Source: an uncultured Prevotellaceae bacterium (GTDB lineage Bacteria > Bacteroidota > Bacteroidia > Bacteroidales > Bacteroidaceae). Taken from it: 54,377 bases of DNA. The DNA is taken from assembly GCA_946185805.1 (NCBI GenBank), contig CAMHKU010000007.1, positions 1-54,377 of the forward strand. Direction: 5' to 3'. The notes below the pieces were generated by a model that made no database searches, had not been told where the DNA came from, and saw only the letters and a program-made list of their open reading frames with translations. Positions within the stretch are counted from its first letter, which is position 1; each line of letters opens with the position of its first letter. A program made the translations under genes and the position numbers. Shown piece by piece: positions 42,692 through 54,294 of this stretch.

Positions 42692-42898
42692 ATGGATTTC
42701 TTACCGAAAGACCCTGCAATACTGGTTTCGAGCGTCAACATGCTTCTGAGGGATGAAGAGTTTGACACGCTGGAATCCTTGTGCTATAACTTCGGAACAG
42801 AACCAAAGGATATAGAGAACTATCTACACGGACATGGATTCGTTTACAGCGACAAGCAAAAACAATTCCGTCCGATAGGATATGACAAGAAAGAATGA
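42692..42898 (+). CDS. DUF4250 domain protein
   Basis: 68 residues: FLPKDPAILVSSVNMLLRDE, then LESLCYNFGTEPKDIENYLH and a C-terminal FVYSDKQKQFRPIG. This matches the DUF4250 family of small proteins (LPKDPAxLLSxVNxxLRD signature), whose function is unknown. The start is at 42692; the longer frame would run through the -7 element. The stop overlaps the next start by four bases (ATGA), so the two are translated together. Confidence 0.88.
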   Translation: MDFLPKDPAILVSSVNMLLRDEEFDTLESLCYNFGTEPKDIENYLHGHGFVYSDKQKQFRPIGYDKKE

Positions 42899-43140
42899 TA
42901 ACGAAAGACAGTATAGAGACAGCCTATAGTTTCTTGCATCAGAAACAGAGAATCTATGTCCATTCGGCACTCGACTGGCAGAAAGATGACATTGAGGTTA
43001 CTATTGCCTCGTATGCAGACGAAATGAGCCAGGAACTACTTGATGTTATTTCTGGTGGCAGGGCTGACTTTCTGAGAGACCACAAACGGTTTAAAGAGGA
43101 CATCACCAAGGCTGTTGAGATACTGGAAAATATGCTATAA
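42895..43140 (+). CDS. Hypothetical protein coupled to DUF4250
   Basis: 81 residues, mostly helical: TAYSFLHQKQRIYVHSALDW, then QKDDIEVTIASYADEMSQEL and KRFKEDITKAVEILENML. No signal peptide, Cys or recognised motif. The ATGA overlap with the DUF4250 gene argues that it is real and that the two products act together. A small cytoplasmic partner protein is the simplest guess. Confidence 0.8.
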   Translation: MITKDSIETAYSFLHQKQRIYVHSALDWQKDDIEVTIASYADEMSQELLDVISGGRADFLRDHKRFKEDITKAVEILENML

Positions 43141-43276
43141 CGATGATAGATAAATGTGAAGAGCCGCTCGGCCCCATGGGACCTTGCCTCAGCAAGAATG
43201 AATTAGGATGAAGAAGATTTTGTCCTTATGATGTATGACAACGTCAAATGTAAGTGATTGAAAATCAGACACGAAA

Positions 43277-43301
43277 AAAGGGAATCCGTAAGGTTCCCTT
43301 T
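43277..43301 (-). terminator. Terminator downstream of tRNA-Ser
   Basis: Stem AAAGGGAA/TTCCCTTT with a 9-nt loop, followed on the minus strand by a run of T. It lies 34 nt after the tRNA 3' end. Confidence 0.8.
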
Positions 43302-43334
43302 TCATGAAATGGCGGAGAGAGAGGTATCTCCCAG

Positions 43335-43419
43335 CGGAAGGAGAGGGATTCGAACCCCCGGTGCCTCTCAGCACGGTAGTTTTCAAGACTACTGTAATCG
43401 ACCACTCTACCATCCTTCC
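43335..43419 (-). tRNA. tRNA-Ser (anticodon TGA)
   Basis: Minus strand. The acceptor stem GGAAGGA pairs with TCCTTCC and leaves discriminator G. Anticodon stem GTAGT/ACTAC with loop CTTGAAA (anticodon TGA, reads UCA), a long variable arm (CGTGCTGAGAGGCAC) typical of serine tRNAs, and T-arm GGGGGTTCGAATCCCTC. CCA is not encoded. 85 nt. Confidence 0.95.
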
Positions 43420-43437
43420 AGTGCTCGAAAGCGGGTG

Positions 43438-43445
43438 CAAAGGTA
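43438..43445 (-). promoter_or_regulatory. -7 element for tRNA-Ser
   Basis: TACCTTTG on the minus strand, about 18 nt before the tRNA 5' end. No clear -33 element, as it runs into the GATTGAAAATT phrase. Confidence 0.55.
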
Positions 43446-43452
43446 CGAAGAT

Positions 43453-43486
43453 TAATTGAAAATTGAGAATTGAAGATTGAAAATTA
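43453..43486. repeat. GAAAATTGAGAATTGAAGATTGAAAATT phrase
   Basis: The same low-complexity phrase as at 32962-33000, here between tRNA-Ser and mutS2. Confidence 0.8.
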
Positions 43487-43562
43487 CGCGGCGCTTAACG
43501 TTTTTTAATAACCACGGCGAAAAATCTTCATTCTTCAATCCCCTATCTTCAATAAAAAGCAG

Positions 43563-43570
43563 TACCTTTG
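43563..43570 (+). promoter_or_regulatory. -7 element abutting the mutS2 start codon
   Basis: TACCTTTG ends four bases before the ATG at 43575. The expected transcription start falls at or next to the A of the ATG, so the message would be leaderless. No good -33 TTTG is visible. Confidence 0.55.
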
Positions 43571-43574
43571 CACC

Positions 43575-46205
<2,631 letters not shown>

Positions 46206-46298
46206 AAAAAAGGGCGCCACAGCCGGGATTTCATGCTAAGCGAGGCACTTGACATATATCAGTGTGCGCACACGGAAAACTTAAAAATCCCAAAAATA

Positions 46299-46330
46299 TT
46301 TGGCTAACCCGCTGAAACTTCATAACTTTG
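46299..46330 (+). promoter_or_regulatory. Promoter for the SLT-domain gene
   Basis: TTTG (46299-46302), 20 nt, TAACTTTG (46323-46330): a full consensus match. Leader about 60 nt. Confidence 0.7.
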
Positions 46331-46395
46331 CAACGAAATTCTAAAGGATAACGCAGCAGCTCGTGATGAGAACGCTGCACGAAAGTATAGAAGTT

Positions 46396-46800
46396 ATGAA
46401 AAAATTAGTATTGATTGTAAGTATGAACTTGGTGCTGCTTACGCTTGGCGCAAAAAGCCCGACGTTCAACTGGAATCCAGTGATGGATGCGATTATTCAA
46501 GTAGAAAGCGAAGGAAATCCGAAAGCCGTGAGTGGCAACTCTGTAGGCGTGATGCAGATTACTCCGATACTTGTTGAGGATTGCAACAACATCCTGCAAA
46601 AGAAAAAGAGTAAGAAGCGCTACACATTGGCCGACCGCTACAGTGTAGAGAAGTCAAAGGAGATGTTCCTGTTAATTCAATCGTATTATAACCCGTCGAA
46701 TAGCGTTGAGAAGGCTATTCGCTCTTGGAACGGAGGAGTACACTACAGTGTTCGTGCAACCAACAGGTACTTTAAGAAGGTTATGAAACTCTTAAAATGA
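46396..46800 (+). CDS. Small lytic-transglycosylase-like (SLT) protein
   Basis: 134 residues from the ATG at 46396 (MKKLVLIVSMNLVLLTLGAK, signal peptide). An in-frame ATG at 46363 would add charged residues ahead of the signal and is rejected. The domain shows the SLT/goose-lysozyme pattern: MDAIIQVESEGNPKAVSG (catalytic Glu in QVES), NSVGVMQITPILVEDCNN, and AIRSWNGGVHYS near the end. Such enzymes cut peptidoglycan between MurNAc and GlcNAc. It is small for the family, with no LysM or other binding domain, so it may be an accessory or locally acting enzyme. It has its own promoter and terminator. Confidence 0.82.
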   Translation: MKKLVLIVSMNLVLLTLGAKSPTFNWNPVMDAIIQVESEGNPKAVSGNSVGVMQITPILVEDCNNILQKKKSKKRYTLADRYSVEKSKEMFLLIQSYYNPSNSVEKAIRSWNGGVHYSVRATNRYFKKVMKLLK

Positions 46801-46830
46801 AGAATTAGATTCTATTTGCAAGGCTATAAA

Positions 46831-46874
46831 AAACCGGTTAGTAAGCTCTCCGAAAGGAACTTGCTAACCGGTTT
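46831..46874. terminator. Bidirectional terminator between SLT and patatin genes
   Basis: 15-bp stem AAACCGGTTAGTAAG with CTTGCTAACCGGTTT (one G-U), loop of 14 nt, A-run on one side and T-run on the other. It serves both convergent genes. Confidence 0.88.
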
Positions 46875-46886
46875 TACATTTACCCG

Positions 46887-49145
46887 TCAGAATTCGTAGC
46901 CGAGATTGAGATAGAAGTATGGTTTCTTGGTACGATTGCTATAGCCAACAGTGGCTCCAACGGGGCCGAACATTGTATTATAATAATAGGCCGCCTGTGC
47001 GCCGAGCAGTGTGCGACGGTTGAGCAGATTCTTCACCTTGTCGGCATGCTGTGCACCGGCCAGGCGCAGCAGTATGTAGTTGTTGGTACCCAGTCGCTGC
47101 TGGGCTTGCAGTTGCACGGCCACAAACTGATGGTCCACGTATTCAATGTTGCCAATGCCGGCGAAGGGCATCTGCTGCTGCACATAGTGAGAGAACCAGT
47201 CGCCGCCGATGGCATTGCCCAAAACCGGAGGCAAGACGCTGCCAAAGAGTAGTCGCCCGTAGACCAGAGGCTGCAGGGTGAATCCGGTGCCTATGGTAAA
47301 CGACCGTCGCCAGTTGCCGCTGACCTCGCTCATGCCAATCTCGCCGTCAAGTTTGGCCATGTTGTCGGTCAGGTAAGCATATTCTGCCTTGAAGCGGGCA
47401 CCCCGGGTTGGAAAGTTCCAGTTGTCCTCGCTGTTGTATTCCGCCCGTGCACGGTAACTGAAGAAGTGCTCATTTTCGAGGGTTACCTGCAAGGCCTCCT
47501 CCGAGCCCAGCTTGCTGCGATAGTGCATATAGTCCCAGCGCAGTCCCATCGTCAGGTTGAAGCGACTTAAAGTAAAGTTGATGGGCATCAACTCGGCCTG
47601 CATCTGGTTATAGCGTATGTTATAATCCAGGTCGCCGTCCATATAGAGGTCTACGTCGTTGCGCCAGAAGGTGTAGCTCAGCGACGGGCGGGTGAAGCTG
47701 CGCGGGTGTATGGTCACCTCGCCGCGTGCCATGAGTCGCTTGCCCAGCCGCAGGGTGATGTCGGTATTGACGGGGACTGACGTGGGCAGCGGTATGTCGA
47801 GACCTATCTGCAGCGCCACCGCCTCCTCAATGTCGTAGCGCACGGCGCCATGCAGCTGTACCGTCTTGCGGTTGCCCGCCGTCAGTATGACGCGCACGCC
47901 ATCGCCCTGAGGCACCAGGCGACATTCGGCCGTTTGGTAAAACAGGTCTACGCGCATACAGGTGGTCAGTTCCTGCTCCATTTGGGCGTCGATGCTGTCT
48001 ACCCTGTTGAGATGGAACTTCCGTCGCAGGAAGCGCTCGTCCTGGGGCGTCATGTTCTCAAAGGAGTAGCCCGTGACATGCAGCTTCTCTGTCATCACCT
48101 GCGGGCGCAACGGCTGCAGCACGACAGGGCGGTAGTCGTCGCTCACACCGATGCGGCGCTTCAGTGCCATGATGTCGTCCCAGTGGGCCATGGCCAGCTC
48201 CTCGCCGCGGCGGATGAGGGTGTCGATGGCAGCATGCGAGAAACTGGCCGACCCGTAGCCCTTGGTGTTCACCTGCAGGTGAAGGTCGGTAATGGCCAGG
48301 TTCTCATCTAACTTGTTCTTACAGTTCACGTCGATAATCTGGCTGAGGATGCTCATCGTGCCTCCCATGTCTTCGGCCACCTTTGGAGCCCCCTGCACGG
48401 TGACGCCGATAATAATGTCGGCTCCCATCTGACGGGCAATGTCGGCCGGATAGTTGTTTTTCAAGCCACCGTCAACGAGCACCTTGTCGCCGATTCTCAC
48501 GGGCGAGAAGGCGGCCGGTATGGCCATCGATGCGCGCATGGCCTGCGGCAGTCGCCCGCTGTGGAACACCACCTCGCTATTGTCGATAATATTGGTAGCC
48601 ACACAGGCAAACGGTATGCGCAGGTCGCGGCTGAAGTCTATCGAATCGGTATATCCCGTGCAAAGCTGCTGAAACAGCTCTGCCAGGTTCTTCCCCTTGA
48701 TAAATCCGCCGGCTTGGGGGCTTTGCTTGCCAATGGTCAGTCCGGTGCTGAAGAAATAGGTGTTCTGCTTCTTACGGTCGTTGAGGCTCTGTCGCCGCAG
48801 GTCCTCGCGGTCGGTAATCACATGACGCCAGTCCTGCACCCTCACCATCGAGTCGAGGGCATGAGCGTTGTAACCTATGGCATAGAGCCCGCCAATGATA
48901 CTGCCCATCGACGTGCCGGTAACGATGTCTACCGGTATGCCGGCTTTCTCAAGCACCTTCAGCACACCAATATGAGCCATGCCCTTGGCACCGCCGCCGC
49001 TGAGCACGACGGCTACCTTCTTACGCTCCTTGGCAGGGTTGACCTCTGCCACGCCGCCGCCCTCAGCTGCCGTCTGGGCAAGCGTGGCCAGAGGTTGCAT
49101 GGTCGTAGCAATAAGTAATAGTACGGATAGTCTGATTTTATGCAT
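46887..49145 (-). CDS. Patatin-like phospholipase with POTRA and outer-membrane barrel (PlpD-like, type Vd)
   Basis: 752 residues with a signal peptide ending near TLAQ. Patatin domain (about 40-310): oxyanion loop VVLSGGGAKGMAH, nucleophile GTSMGS (about 79) and Asp in VLVDGGLKNN (about 221). A POTRA-like segment follows (about 360-430, MTEKLHVTGYSFENMTPQDE), then an Omp85/surface-antigen barrel to the end (YFYLNLGYEF). The layout is that of type Vd autotransported lipases. The substrate is probably membrane phospholipid, its own or a host's. It lies downstream of thrS on the same strand, separated by 317 bases that hold two hairpins and MITE copy B. Confidence 0.93.
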   Translation of the reverse strand: MHKIRLSVLLLIATTMQPLATLAQTAAEGGGVAEVNPAKERKKVAVVLSGGGAKGMAHIGVLKVLEKAGIPVDIVTGTSMGSIIGGLYAIGYNAHALDSMVRVQDWRHVITDREDLRRQSLNDRKKQNTYFFSTGLTIGKQSPQAGGFIKGKNLAELFQQLCTGYTDSIDFSRDLRIPFACVATNIIDNSEVVFHSGRLPQAMRASMAIPAAFSPVRIGDKVLVDGGLKNNYPADIARQMGADIIIGVTVQGAPKVAEDMGGTMSILSQIIDVNCKNKLDENLAITDLHLQVNTKGYGSASFSHAAIDTLIRRGEELAMAHWDDIMALKRRIGVSDDYRPVVLQPLRPQVMTEKLHVTGYSFENMTPQDERFLRRKFHLNRVDSIDAQMEQELTTCMRVDLFYQTAECRLVPQGDGVRVILTAGNRKTVQLHGAVRYDIEEAVALQIGLDIPLPTSVPVNTDITLRLGKRLMARGEVTIHPRSFTRPSLSYTFWRNDVDLYMDGDLDYNIRYNQMQAELMPINFTLSRFNLTMGLRWDYMHYRSKLGSEEALQVTLENEHFFSYRARAEYNSEDNWNFPTRGARFKAEYAYLTDNMAKLDGEIGMSEVSGNWRRSFTIGTGFTLQPLVYGRLLFGSVLPPVLGNAIGGDWFSHYVQQQMPFAGIGNIEYVDHQFVAVQLQAQQRLGTNNYILLRLAGAQHADKVKNLLNRRTLLGAQAAYYYNTMFGPVGATVGYSNRTKKPYFYLNLGYEF

Positions 49146-49164
49146 GTTGTAAAGTCTATAACGC

Positions 49165-49223
49165 GCTTGGAGGCAATACGCCGCATTGCCTCCAAGCCTA
49201 ATAGCATTTCCGCACGGCGGAAA
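49165..49223 (-). promoter_or_regulatory. Two hairpins in the leader of the patatin gene
   Basis: GCTTGGAGGCAAT (49165-49177) pairs perfectly with ATTGCCTCCAAGC (49185-49197), 13 bp with a 7-nt loop, about 20 nt upstream of the start codon. A second, TTTCCGC-ACG-GCGGAAA, lies at 49207-49223. No T-run follows either, so they are leader structures rather than terminators. Confidence 0.6.
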
Positions 49224-49269
49224 ATCTCATCATTCACAGTTCAAACTTCGATTTTCGAACTTCCTAATT

Positions 49270-49437
49270 GGTTCTACGAGATATTGTATGGGTCGTACAT
49301 TCGTTTTTGGAAAACAGGTAAAAACAAGAAAAACAGGAAAAAACAATGTAGACTACCAGTGTAAGGTTTTTATCGGTTTTTCCGGTTTTTATCTGTTTTA
49401 CAAAAAACTATCCATCCACACGAAATCTTGCAGAACC
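49270..49437. mobile_element. MITE-like element, copy B (inverted relative to copy A)
   Basis: 168 bp. Ends: GGTTCTACGAGATATTGTATG on the left and AGGTTCTGCAAGATTTCGTG read inward from the right, so the termini are imperfect inverted repeats of about 22 bp. The internal order matches copy A at 31417-31569 when read on the minus strand. It lies between thrS and the patatin gene in the same orientation, relative to the downstream gene, as copy A has to gltD. Confidence 0.8.
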
Positions 49438-49462
49438 TCTTAATTTTTTAATTTTTCAATCT

Positions 49463-51409
49463 TCAAAAGTCCTTCGTCATTTCCTGCACCTTGGCGTTCA
49501 CCTCGTCGATAAACTGCTGGATACTCATGATGCTCTGCTCGCCGCCGCCCTGCGGACGCACGGCCACGGTGCGGTCTTGCTGCTCCTTCTCGCCGACAAT
49601 CACCATGTAGGGTATGCGCTTCAGCTCGTTGTCGCGAATCTTGCGGCCTAGCTTCTCGTTTCTCAGGTCGATGGTAGCGCGCACGCCACCCTGCTGGAAC
49701 AGCTGGCACACCTCCTGGGCGTAGTCGTTGTATTTCTCCGACAGGGGCAGTATGGCCACCTGCTCAGGCGTGAGCCACAGAGGGAAGTGGCCCGAGGTGT
49801 GCTCTATGAGCACGGCCGTGAAGCGCTCCAGTGAGCCGAAGGGTGCGCGGTGAATCATCACGGGCGTCTTCTTCTGGTTATCCTCGTCGGTATACTCCAG
49901 CTGGAAGCGCTTGGGCAGGTTGTAGTCCACCTGGATGGTGCCCAGCTGCCAGCGGCGGCCGATGGCGTCCTTGATCATGAAGTCGAGCTTAGGACCATAG
50001 AAGGCTGCCTCGCCATATTCCACCTTGGCCTTCAGCCCCTTCTCCTCGCAGGCCTCCTGGATGGCCTTTTCGGCCAGTGCCCAGTCTTCGTCGGTGCCTA
50101 CATACTTGTCGTGGTCGTTGGGGTCGCGCAGGCTGATTTGTGCCTCGAAGTTGAATCCGAAGGCTGTGAGCACCACGCCGATGATGTCCATCACGTTGAG
50201 GAACTCCTGCTTCACCTGGTCGGGACGGCAGAAGAGGTGGGCGTCGTCCTGGGTGAACGAGCGCACACGTGTCAGTCCGTGCAGCTCGCCGCTCTGCTCA
50301 TAGCGGTAGACGGTGCCAAACTCGGCGATGCGCAGCGGCAGGTCCTTATACGAGCGGGGCTTTACGGCATATATCTCGCAGTGGTGGGGGCAGTTCATGG
50401 GCTTCAGCATATACTCCTCGCCCTCCTCGGGGGTGGTGATGGGGCGGAAGGAGTCCTTGCCGTAGTGGGCGTAGTGGCCGCTGGTCACATAGAGGCTCTT
50501 GCCGCCGATGTGCGGGGTGATGACCTCCTGATAGCCGTAGCGCTTCTGCACACGGCGCAGGTGCTCCTGCAGGCGCAGGCGCAGGTCAGTGCCCTTAGGC
50601 AGCCAGATAGGCAGACCCTTGCCCACCTTCTCTGAGAACATGAAGAGCTCCATCTCCTTGCCAATCTTGCGGTGGTCGCGCTTCTTGGCCTCTTCGAGCA
50701 TCAGCAGGTATTCGTCGAGCATCTTCTTCTTGGGGAAGGTGATACCGTAGAGGCGCTGCATCTGCTCGCGGGTAGCGTCGCCACGCCAGAAGGCGCCGGC
50801 CACGCTCGTCAGCTTGATGGCCTTGATCTCGCCCGTATCCACAAGGTGCGGACCGCGGCAGAGGTCGGTGAACGAGCCCTGCGTATAGGTGGTGATGGTG
50901 CCGTCCTCCAGGTCTTGCTCTATATGCTCGCACTTATAGGTCTGGCCGTCGGCGGCAAACTCCTTCAGGGCCTCGGCCTTGGCTACTTCTTTCCTTACTA
51001 CCGGCTCCTTCTTCGATGCCAGCTCCTTCATCTTGGCCTCGATGGTGGGGAAGTCGCTCTCCTTGATCATCTGGCCGTCGGGCAGTAGCACGTCGTAGAA
51101 GAATCCGTTCTCAACGGCGGGGCCGAAGCCGAACTGCACGCCGGGGTACAACTCCTGCAGAGCCTCAGCCAGCAGGTGGGCGCTGGTGTGCCAGAAGGTG
51201 TGCTTACCCTCTTCGTCGTCAAACTTATACAGAGCAATCTTGGCGTCCTCCATGATGGGACGGTTCAGCTCTACGGTCTCGCCGTTCACGCCGCAGCAGA
51301 TGACGCTGCGTGCCAAGGCCGGCGATATGCTCTCGGCAATCTCGTAACCCGTCACGCCCTGCTCATACGAGCGAACAGAGCCGTCGGGGAAGGTAATTTT
51401 AATTTCCAT
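49463..51409 (-). CDS. thrS: Threonyl-tRNA synthetase
   Basis: 648 residues from the ATG at 51409 ([20 protein letters not shown]); an in-frame ATG at 51448 lies in the promoter and is rejected. Domains in order: TGS (1-62); editing domain with [11 protein letters not shown] and [12 protein letters not shown] (about 70-230); class II catalytic core with [10 protein letters not shown], motif 2 [20 protein letters not shown] and motif 3 near APFGSLERF (about 260-540); anticodon-binding domain to the end. It charges tRNA-Thr. The stop codon runs into a GAAGATTGAAAAATT phrase. Confidence 0.98.
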   Translation of the reverse strand: MEIKITFPDGSVRSYEQGVTGYEIAESISPALARSVICCGVNGETVELNRPIMEDAKIALYKFDDEEGKHTFWHTSAHLLAEALQELYPGVQFGFGPAVENGFFYDVLLPDGQMIKESDFPTIEAKMKELASKKEPVVRKEVAKAEALKEFAADGQTYKCEHIEQDLEDGTITTYTQGSFTDLCRGPHLVDTGEIKAIKLTSVAGAFWRGDATREQMQRLYGITFPKKKMLDEYLLMLEEAKKRDHRKIGKEMELFMFSEKVGKGLPIWLPKGTDLRLRLQEHLRRVQKRYGYQEVITPHIGGKSLYVTSGHYAHYGKDSFRPITTPEEGEEYMLKPMNCPHHCEIYAVKPRSYKDLPLRIAEFGTVYRYEQSGELHGLTRVRSFTQDDAHLFCRPDQVKQEFLNVMDIIGVVLTAFGFNFEAQISLRDPNDHDKYVGTDEDWALAEKAIQEACEEKGLKAKVEYGEAAFYGPKLDFMIKDAIGRRWQLGTIQVDYNLPKRFQLEYTDEDNQKKTPVMIHRAPFGSLERFTAVLIEHTSGHFPLWLTPEQVAILPLSEKYNDYAQEVCQLFQQGGVRATIDLRNEKLGRKIRDNELKRIPYMVIVGEKEQQDRTVAVRPQGGGEQSIMSIQQFIDEVNAKVQEMTKDF

Positions 51410-51445
51410 ATCTACAATATATGTTTGAAGTTTAAATTCAGCGTG

Positions 51446-51477
51446 CAAAGGTAAGCAAAAAAACTTGAAAGCACAAA
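51446..51477 (-). promoter_or_regulatory. thrS promoter
   Basis: Minus strand: TTTG (51477-51474), 20 nt, TACCTTTG (51453-51446), then GCACG. Leader about 35 nt to the ATG at 51409; it decides the thrS start. Confidence 0.75.
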
Positions 51478-51828
51478 GCTTTCGGCTTAAAGTTTTATAT
51501 CCTTAGTGGTTTCACTAAAGATTCTGACCTCAGTCATGTTTTCTTTTGTGGTATTGACCGCAAGTGCGCAGTCTTTGATGAGGAATTGGGCAACAACAGG
51601 TACCAGCCTCTTTATGAACTGGCAAGCAGTAAGACTTGTCGTAAGACCCATGTGGATATTCTGACCAAGGCCCAGATAAACATGTATGCAGCCGGGCTGC
51701 ATCATGAGGGCAGCGATGCGGTAAATCACTATACATCTATGGGACTGAAAGACCGTTTTGTGTTGATGTGCTATGCGTATAAGCAGCCATTGTATTATGT
51801 TAATAAGGATTTGAAGATTGTAAAGTAA
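51469..51828 (+). pseudogene. Open frame of 119 codons without a start: 3' fragment of an unknown gene
   Basis: Open from a TGA at 51466 to TAA at 51828 with no early ATG; the first is at 51682. The translation includes GFTKDSDLSHVFFCGIDRKC, YELASSKTCRKTHVDIL, TSMGLKDRFVLMCYAYKQP and LYYVNKDLKIVK. It looks protein-like but I recognise no family. Its 5' part overlaps the thrS promoter on the other strand. AT-rich codon use contrasts with thrS. Probably the end of a gene cut off by insertion or recombination; the next fragment starts three bases later. Confidence 0.5.
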
Positions 51829-51831
51829 GGT

Positions 51832-51909
51832 ATGGCAAAGAATAAGTTAGAAGAGTTTTGTAAGAGTATTGAAAAGGAATATGGAAAGTCCAATACGGAA
51901 AAGAACGGC
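51832..51909 (+). pseudogene. 5' fragment of a small gene cut by an IS relic
   Basis: MAKNKLEEFCKSIEKEYGKS followed by NTEKNG, then the frame passes into antisense transposase sequence. It begins three bases after the preceding fragment's stop, so the two were probably one operon. Function unknown. Confidence 0.5.
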
Positions 51910-52124
51910 ATTGTAAGTTTGCTGTGTTCCATCACAGTTCCTTTCGTAAGGGGCATCCTACAGCCGCATGTTTCACGTTGGAATGCGTTCTTGCCCTTTA
52001 TCCACTTGTGGGTTGTCTTGCCGCATTGAGTACAGACAACACCTTGGACTGTACGAATCTCACGGAAATAGGCGACACAGGCATCTTCGTCGGGGAATCT
52101 TACACTAAAATGGTCGAGAAGCAT
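51910..52124 (-). pseudogene. IS1595-family transposase, N-terminal fragment
   Basis: On the minus strand: MLLDHFSVRFPDEDACVAYF, REIRTVQGVVCTQCGKTTHK, GKNAFQRETCGCRMPLTKG, TVMEHSKL. This is the N-terminal zinc-ribbon region of IS1595-type transposases (CxxC, then C-x-C, then the LTxGTVMEHSKL signature). The catalytic DDE/N part is absent: after about 70 residues the frame enters the antisense of the neighbouring gene fragment. I cannot locate terminal repeats. Confidence 0.78.
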
Positions 52125-52235
52125 GATTTTTCTGGCAAAGGTACAGCCTTTGAACCGCATTCACGCTACCCCCTCGAAAAATTAACATTCTTTGAGACAT
52201 TTATCACCACATGGAGTTTTCTAATTCTTTACAAT

Positions 52236-54029
52236 ATGGCTAAAAAAACATCTATACATATATGCGCTGCAAAATATGGTGCCGAGAAGCACAACAGGCG
52301 CGAGAAGGAGATGAAACATGTTCGTCCCGAGTATTCACACCTTAACAATAATTGGGAAGCTGAGGACTTCAAGTCAGTGGCTGATGAGATTCGGAAGGCT
52401 AAGGAACGCTATTCCAGCCATCACTTCTGTCGTAAGGCAAAGCTTGATGAAAATGGAAAACAATTGACAAGACCTGCTTACGACAAAAAGACTGGTGTCC
52501 CAATAGTTGACCCTATATCTGGACTTCCAAAACTTGTTTCTGTATGGGAACAGGATTTATCGAAGCCCAAGAAGATGCCGAAAAACGCTGAGCCTATCCG
52601 TGAAGGTGTAGCCGTCATCACGGAGGCTACGACAATGGAGCAGATGAAATCACTCGCTGATCAGATTGAGCAGCGTTGGGGTATCAAGACCAAAGCCATC
52701 TATGCTCACCTTGACGAAGGACATGAGCATCTGGTGACTGACAAAGATCATCAGCAGGGGAAATATCTTGACTCCCAAGAAGGAACAACCATCTTTCTAT
52801 GGAACTATCACGCTCACTATGTTTTCGATTGGACTAACCATGAGACTGGCCAGTGCATCAATCTAAACCGTCATGATATGTCAGAACTCCAGGACATGTT
52901 GGCTAACACGCTCAAAATGGAACGTGGCAAGAAGAGTGATAAGAAATGGCGTGATGCACATACCTTCAAGGCGGAGCAGGAAACTTTACGTGCCAAAGAG
53001 GTTGCTGAATATACGGAACGCAAGAAAAGTGAGTCGAAGCAGATTCAAAAGGCTATTGAGGTAGGTAACGATAAACTGAGCAAACTCCAAAAAGCGATTG
53101 ACGAATTGCTTTCTGCAACCAGCGTTCCGGAGGAAGAACTGGGGGCTGTACCGTTTGCGGAGATGACTTTCTTCTTCCAAGGATCAAAGGAAGCGTTGAC
53201 CGTTAAAGACCTTATTAACCTGACATTGTCGCAACTTGACAAGGAAATCAACACACCCATTCCCTTGTTGAAACGTGATGAATGGCAGAAGGAACGCACC
53301 GCTAAGGCTAAAGAGATTGTGACCACTCTCCAAAACCAGTTACTTAGCGTCTCGAAACTACAGAAGAGAAAAATCAAAGATGTTAGCAAGAAGATGTATA
53401 TTGATGTCAAACAGAAGATAGCTTTAGCGGTTGAAACAGATAGGGAGAATATGACTTTGAGACAACGTATCTCAGAACTCGATGAAAGAGCAGTAGCCCG
53501 TGAGAAGAACAGAGCAGATGCTGCAGAACGGAAAGCGCAGGAGCAGACAGTGAGAGGTGATCGAGAAGAAAAGAGAGCCAATGATGCTGAAAATCGCCTT
53601 TCAGATATTGAGAGATTCCTTCGAATGTCTGGAGCATCAGAGGAATACGAGCATTGGAACTTTCTCCAGACTATTGTCAAGAAAGCAGTCCAGGCATTGG
53701 CAGATTGGGCACATAGCACAGCTTCTATCTTCAGTCGTGACGTGGAGCAAACCATTGGTCAGGGCATCATTGCCCAATGCCAACTTAACGGTCTCAATCC
53801 TTGTCAAGAGTCTGATCGTATAAAAGCAGCAAATAGTATCGCTGATATGGCAGACTCCATTGTTGGCAGTATCGGCAGGTTTCAGTGGGACATTGCCGTA
53901 ACACGTATAGGACAGCTCGCATCAGAGATGAGACTCTCAACAGGTAGTCAGTCCGTTAGTGACAGTAATGGCAATGCGGACGAACTTATCAAATGGGACG
54001 GTACAAGGAAACGAGGGTTAGGTATATGA
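52236..54029 (+). CDS. MobV-type relaxase / plasmid mobilisation protein
   Basis: 597 residues from the ATG at 52236 (MAKKTSIHICAAKYGAEKHN); the longer open frame from 51924 reads through the IS relic and is rejected. N-terminal relaxase domain: HNRREKEMKHVRPEYSHLNN (motif I, with the Asn/Arg start used by MobV/Pre proteins) and a His-rich metal site split over IYAHLDEGHEHL and FLWNYHAHYVFDWTN (motif III). Residues about 240-330 and 455-560 are coiled coil (EKNRADAAERKAQEQTVRGD). MobV relaxases nick oriT of small mobilisable elements. No partner mob gene, replication gene or clear oriT is seen, so it may belong to an integrated mobilisable element extending to the right. Lower GC than the rest of the window. 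Confidence 0.85.
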   Translation: MAKKTSIHICAAKYGAEKHNRREKEMKHVRPEYSHLNNNWEAEDFKSVADEIRKAKERYSSHHFCRKAKLDENGKQLTRPAYDKKTGVPIVDPISGLPKLVSVWEQDLSKPKKMPKNAEPIREGVAVITEATTMEQMKSLADQIEQRWGIKTKAIYAHLDEGHEHLVTDKDHQQGKYLDSQEGTTIFLWNYHAHYVFDWTNHETGQCINLNRHDMSELQDMLANTLKMERGKKSDKKWRDAHTFKAEQETLRAKEVAEYTERKKSESKQIQKAIEVGNDKLSKLQKAIDELLSATSVPEEELGAVPFAEMTFFFQGSKEALTVKDLINLTLSQLDKEINTPIPLLKRDEWQKERTAKAKEIVTTLQNQLLSVSKLQKRKIKDVSKKMYIDVKQKIALAVETDRENMTLRQRISELDERAVAREKNRADAAERKAQEQTVRGDREEKRANDAENRLSDIERFLRMSGASEEYEHWNFLQTIVKKAVQALADWAHSTASIFSRDVEQTIGQGIIAQCQLNGLNPCQESDRIKAANSIADMADSIVGSIGRFQWDIAVTRIGQLASEMRLSTGSQSVSDSNGNADELIKWDGTRKRGLGI

Positions 54030-54137
54030 ATATGCGTACGTCGGATTCGCGTTATTTAAAACCAAATAGATACTCTGTACGCGTATACTGTGGATGACGA
54101 TTTGATTTTTAAAGAGTCCACAATAATCAGTAGAAAC

Positions 54138-54178
54138 GACAATCCAATATTGTTCCGCTGAACATATATTGGATTGTC
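54138..54178. other. Long hairpin downstream of the relaxase
   Basis: GACAATCCAATATTGTTC (54138-54155) pairs with GAACA-T-ATATTGGATTGTC (54160-54178): 18 bp with one bulged T and a 4-nt CGCT loop. A weakly T-rich stretch follows. It may be a terminator or a conserved end structure of the mobile element. The stretch 54030-54290 shows nothing else I can support. Confidence 0.7.
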
Positions 54179-54294
54179 TTGAAAACTAACTGTTTTTCCA
54201 AATGAGTTTAAACCAATATAACTAATAACGTCTTTCTTGTATCTGTCCTCACGGATTTATGTCTGGACATTTTGGTTGCGTTATGTGTTTGTGA

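Noticed and set aside
42415..42768. 117-residue form of the small Cys protein
   Set aside because: The longer frame runs antisense through the divergent promoter and the DUF4250 gene; MAHNCENC at 42597 is the sensible start.
49186..49443. Short open frames giving KVFIGFSGFYL-type peptides, also near 31405-31815 and 31450
   Set aside because: They are translations of the two MITE copies; similarity between them reflects the DNA repeat, not a protein family.
51924..52235. Extension of the relaxase upstream of 52236
   Set aside because: The frame crosses the IS1595 relic on the opposite strand; the family start MAKKTSIHICAAKYG is at 52236.
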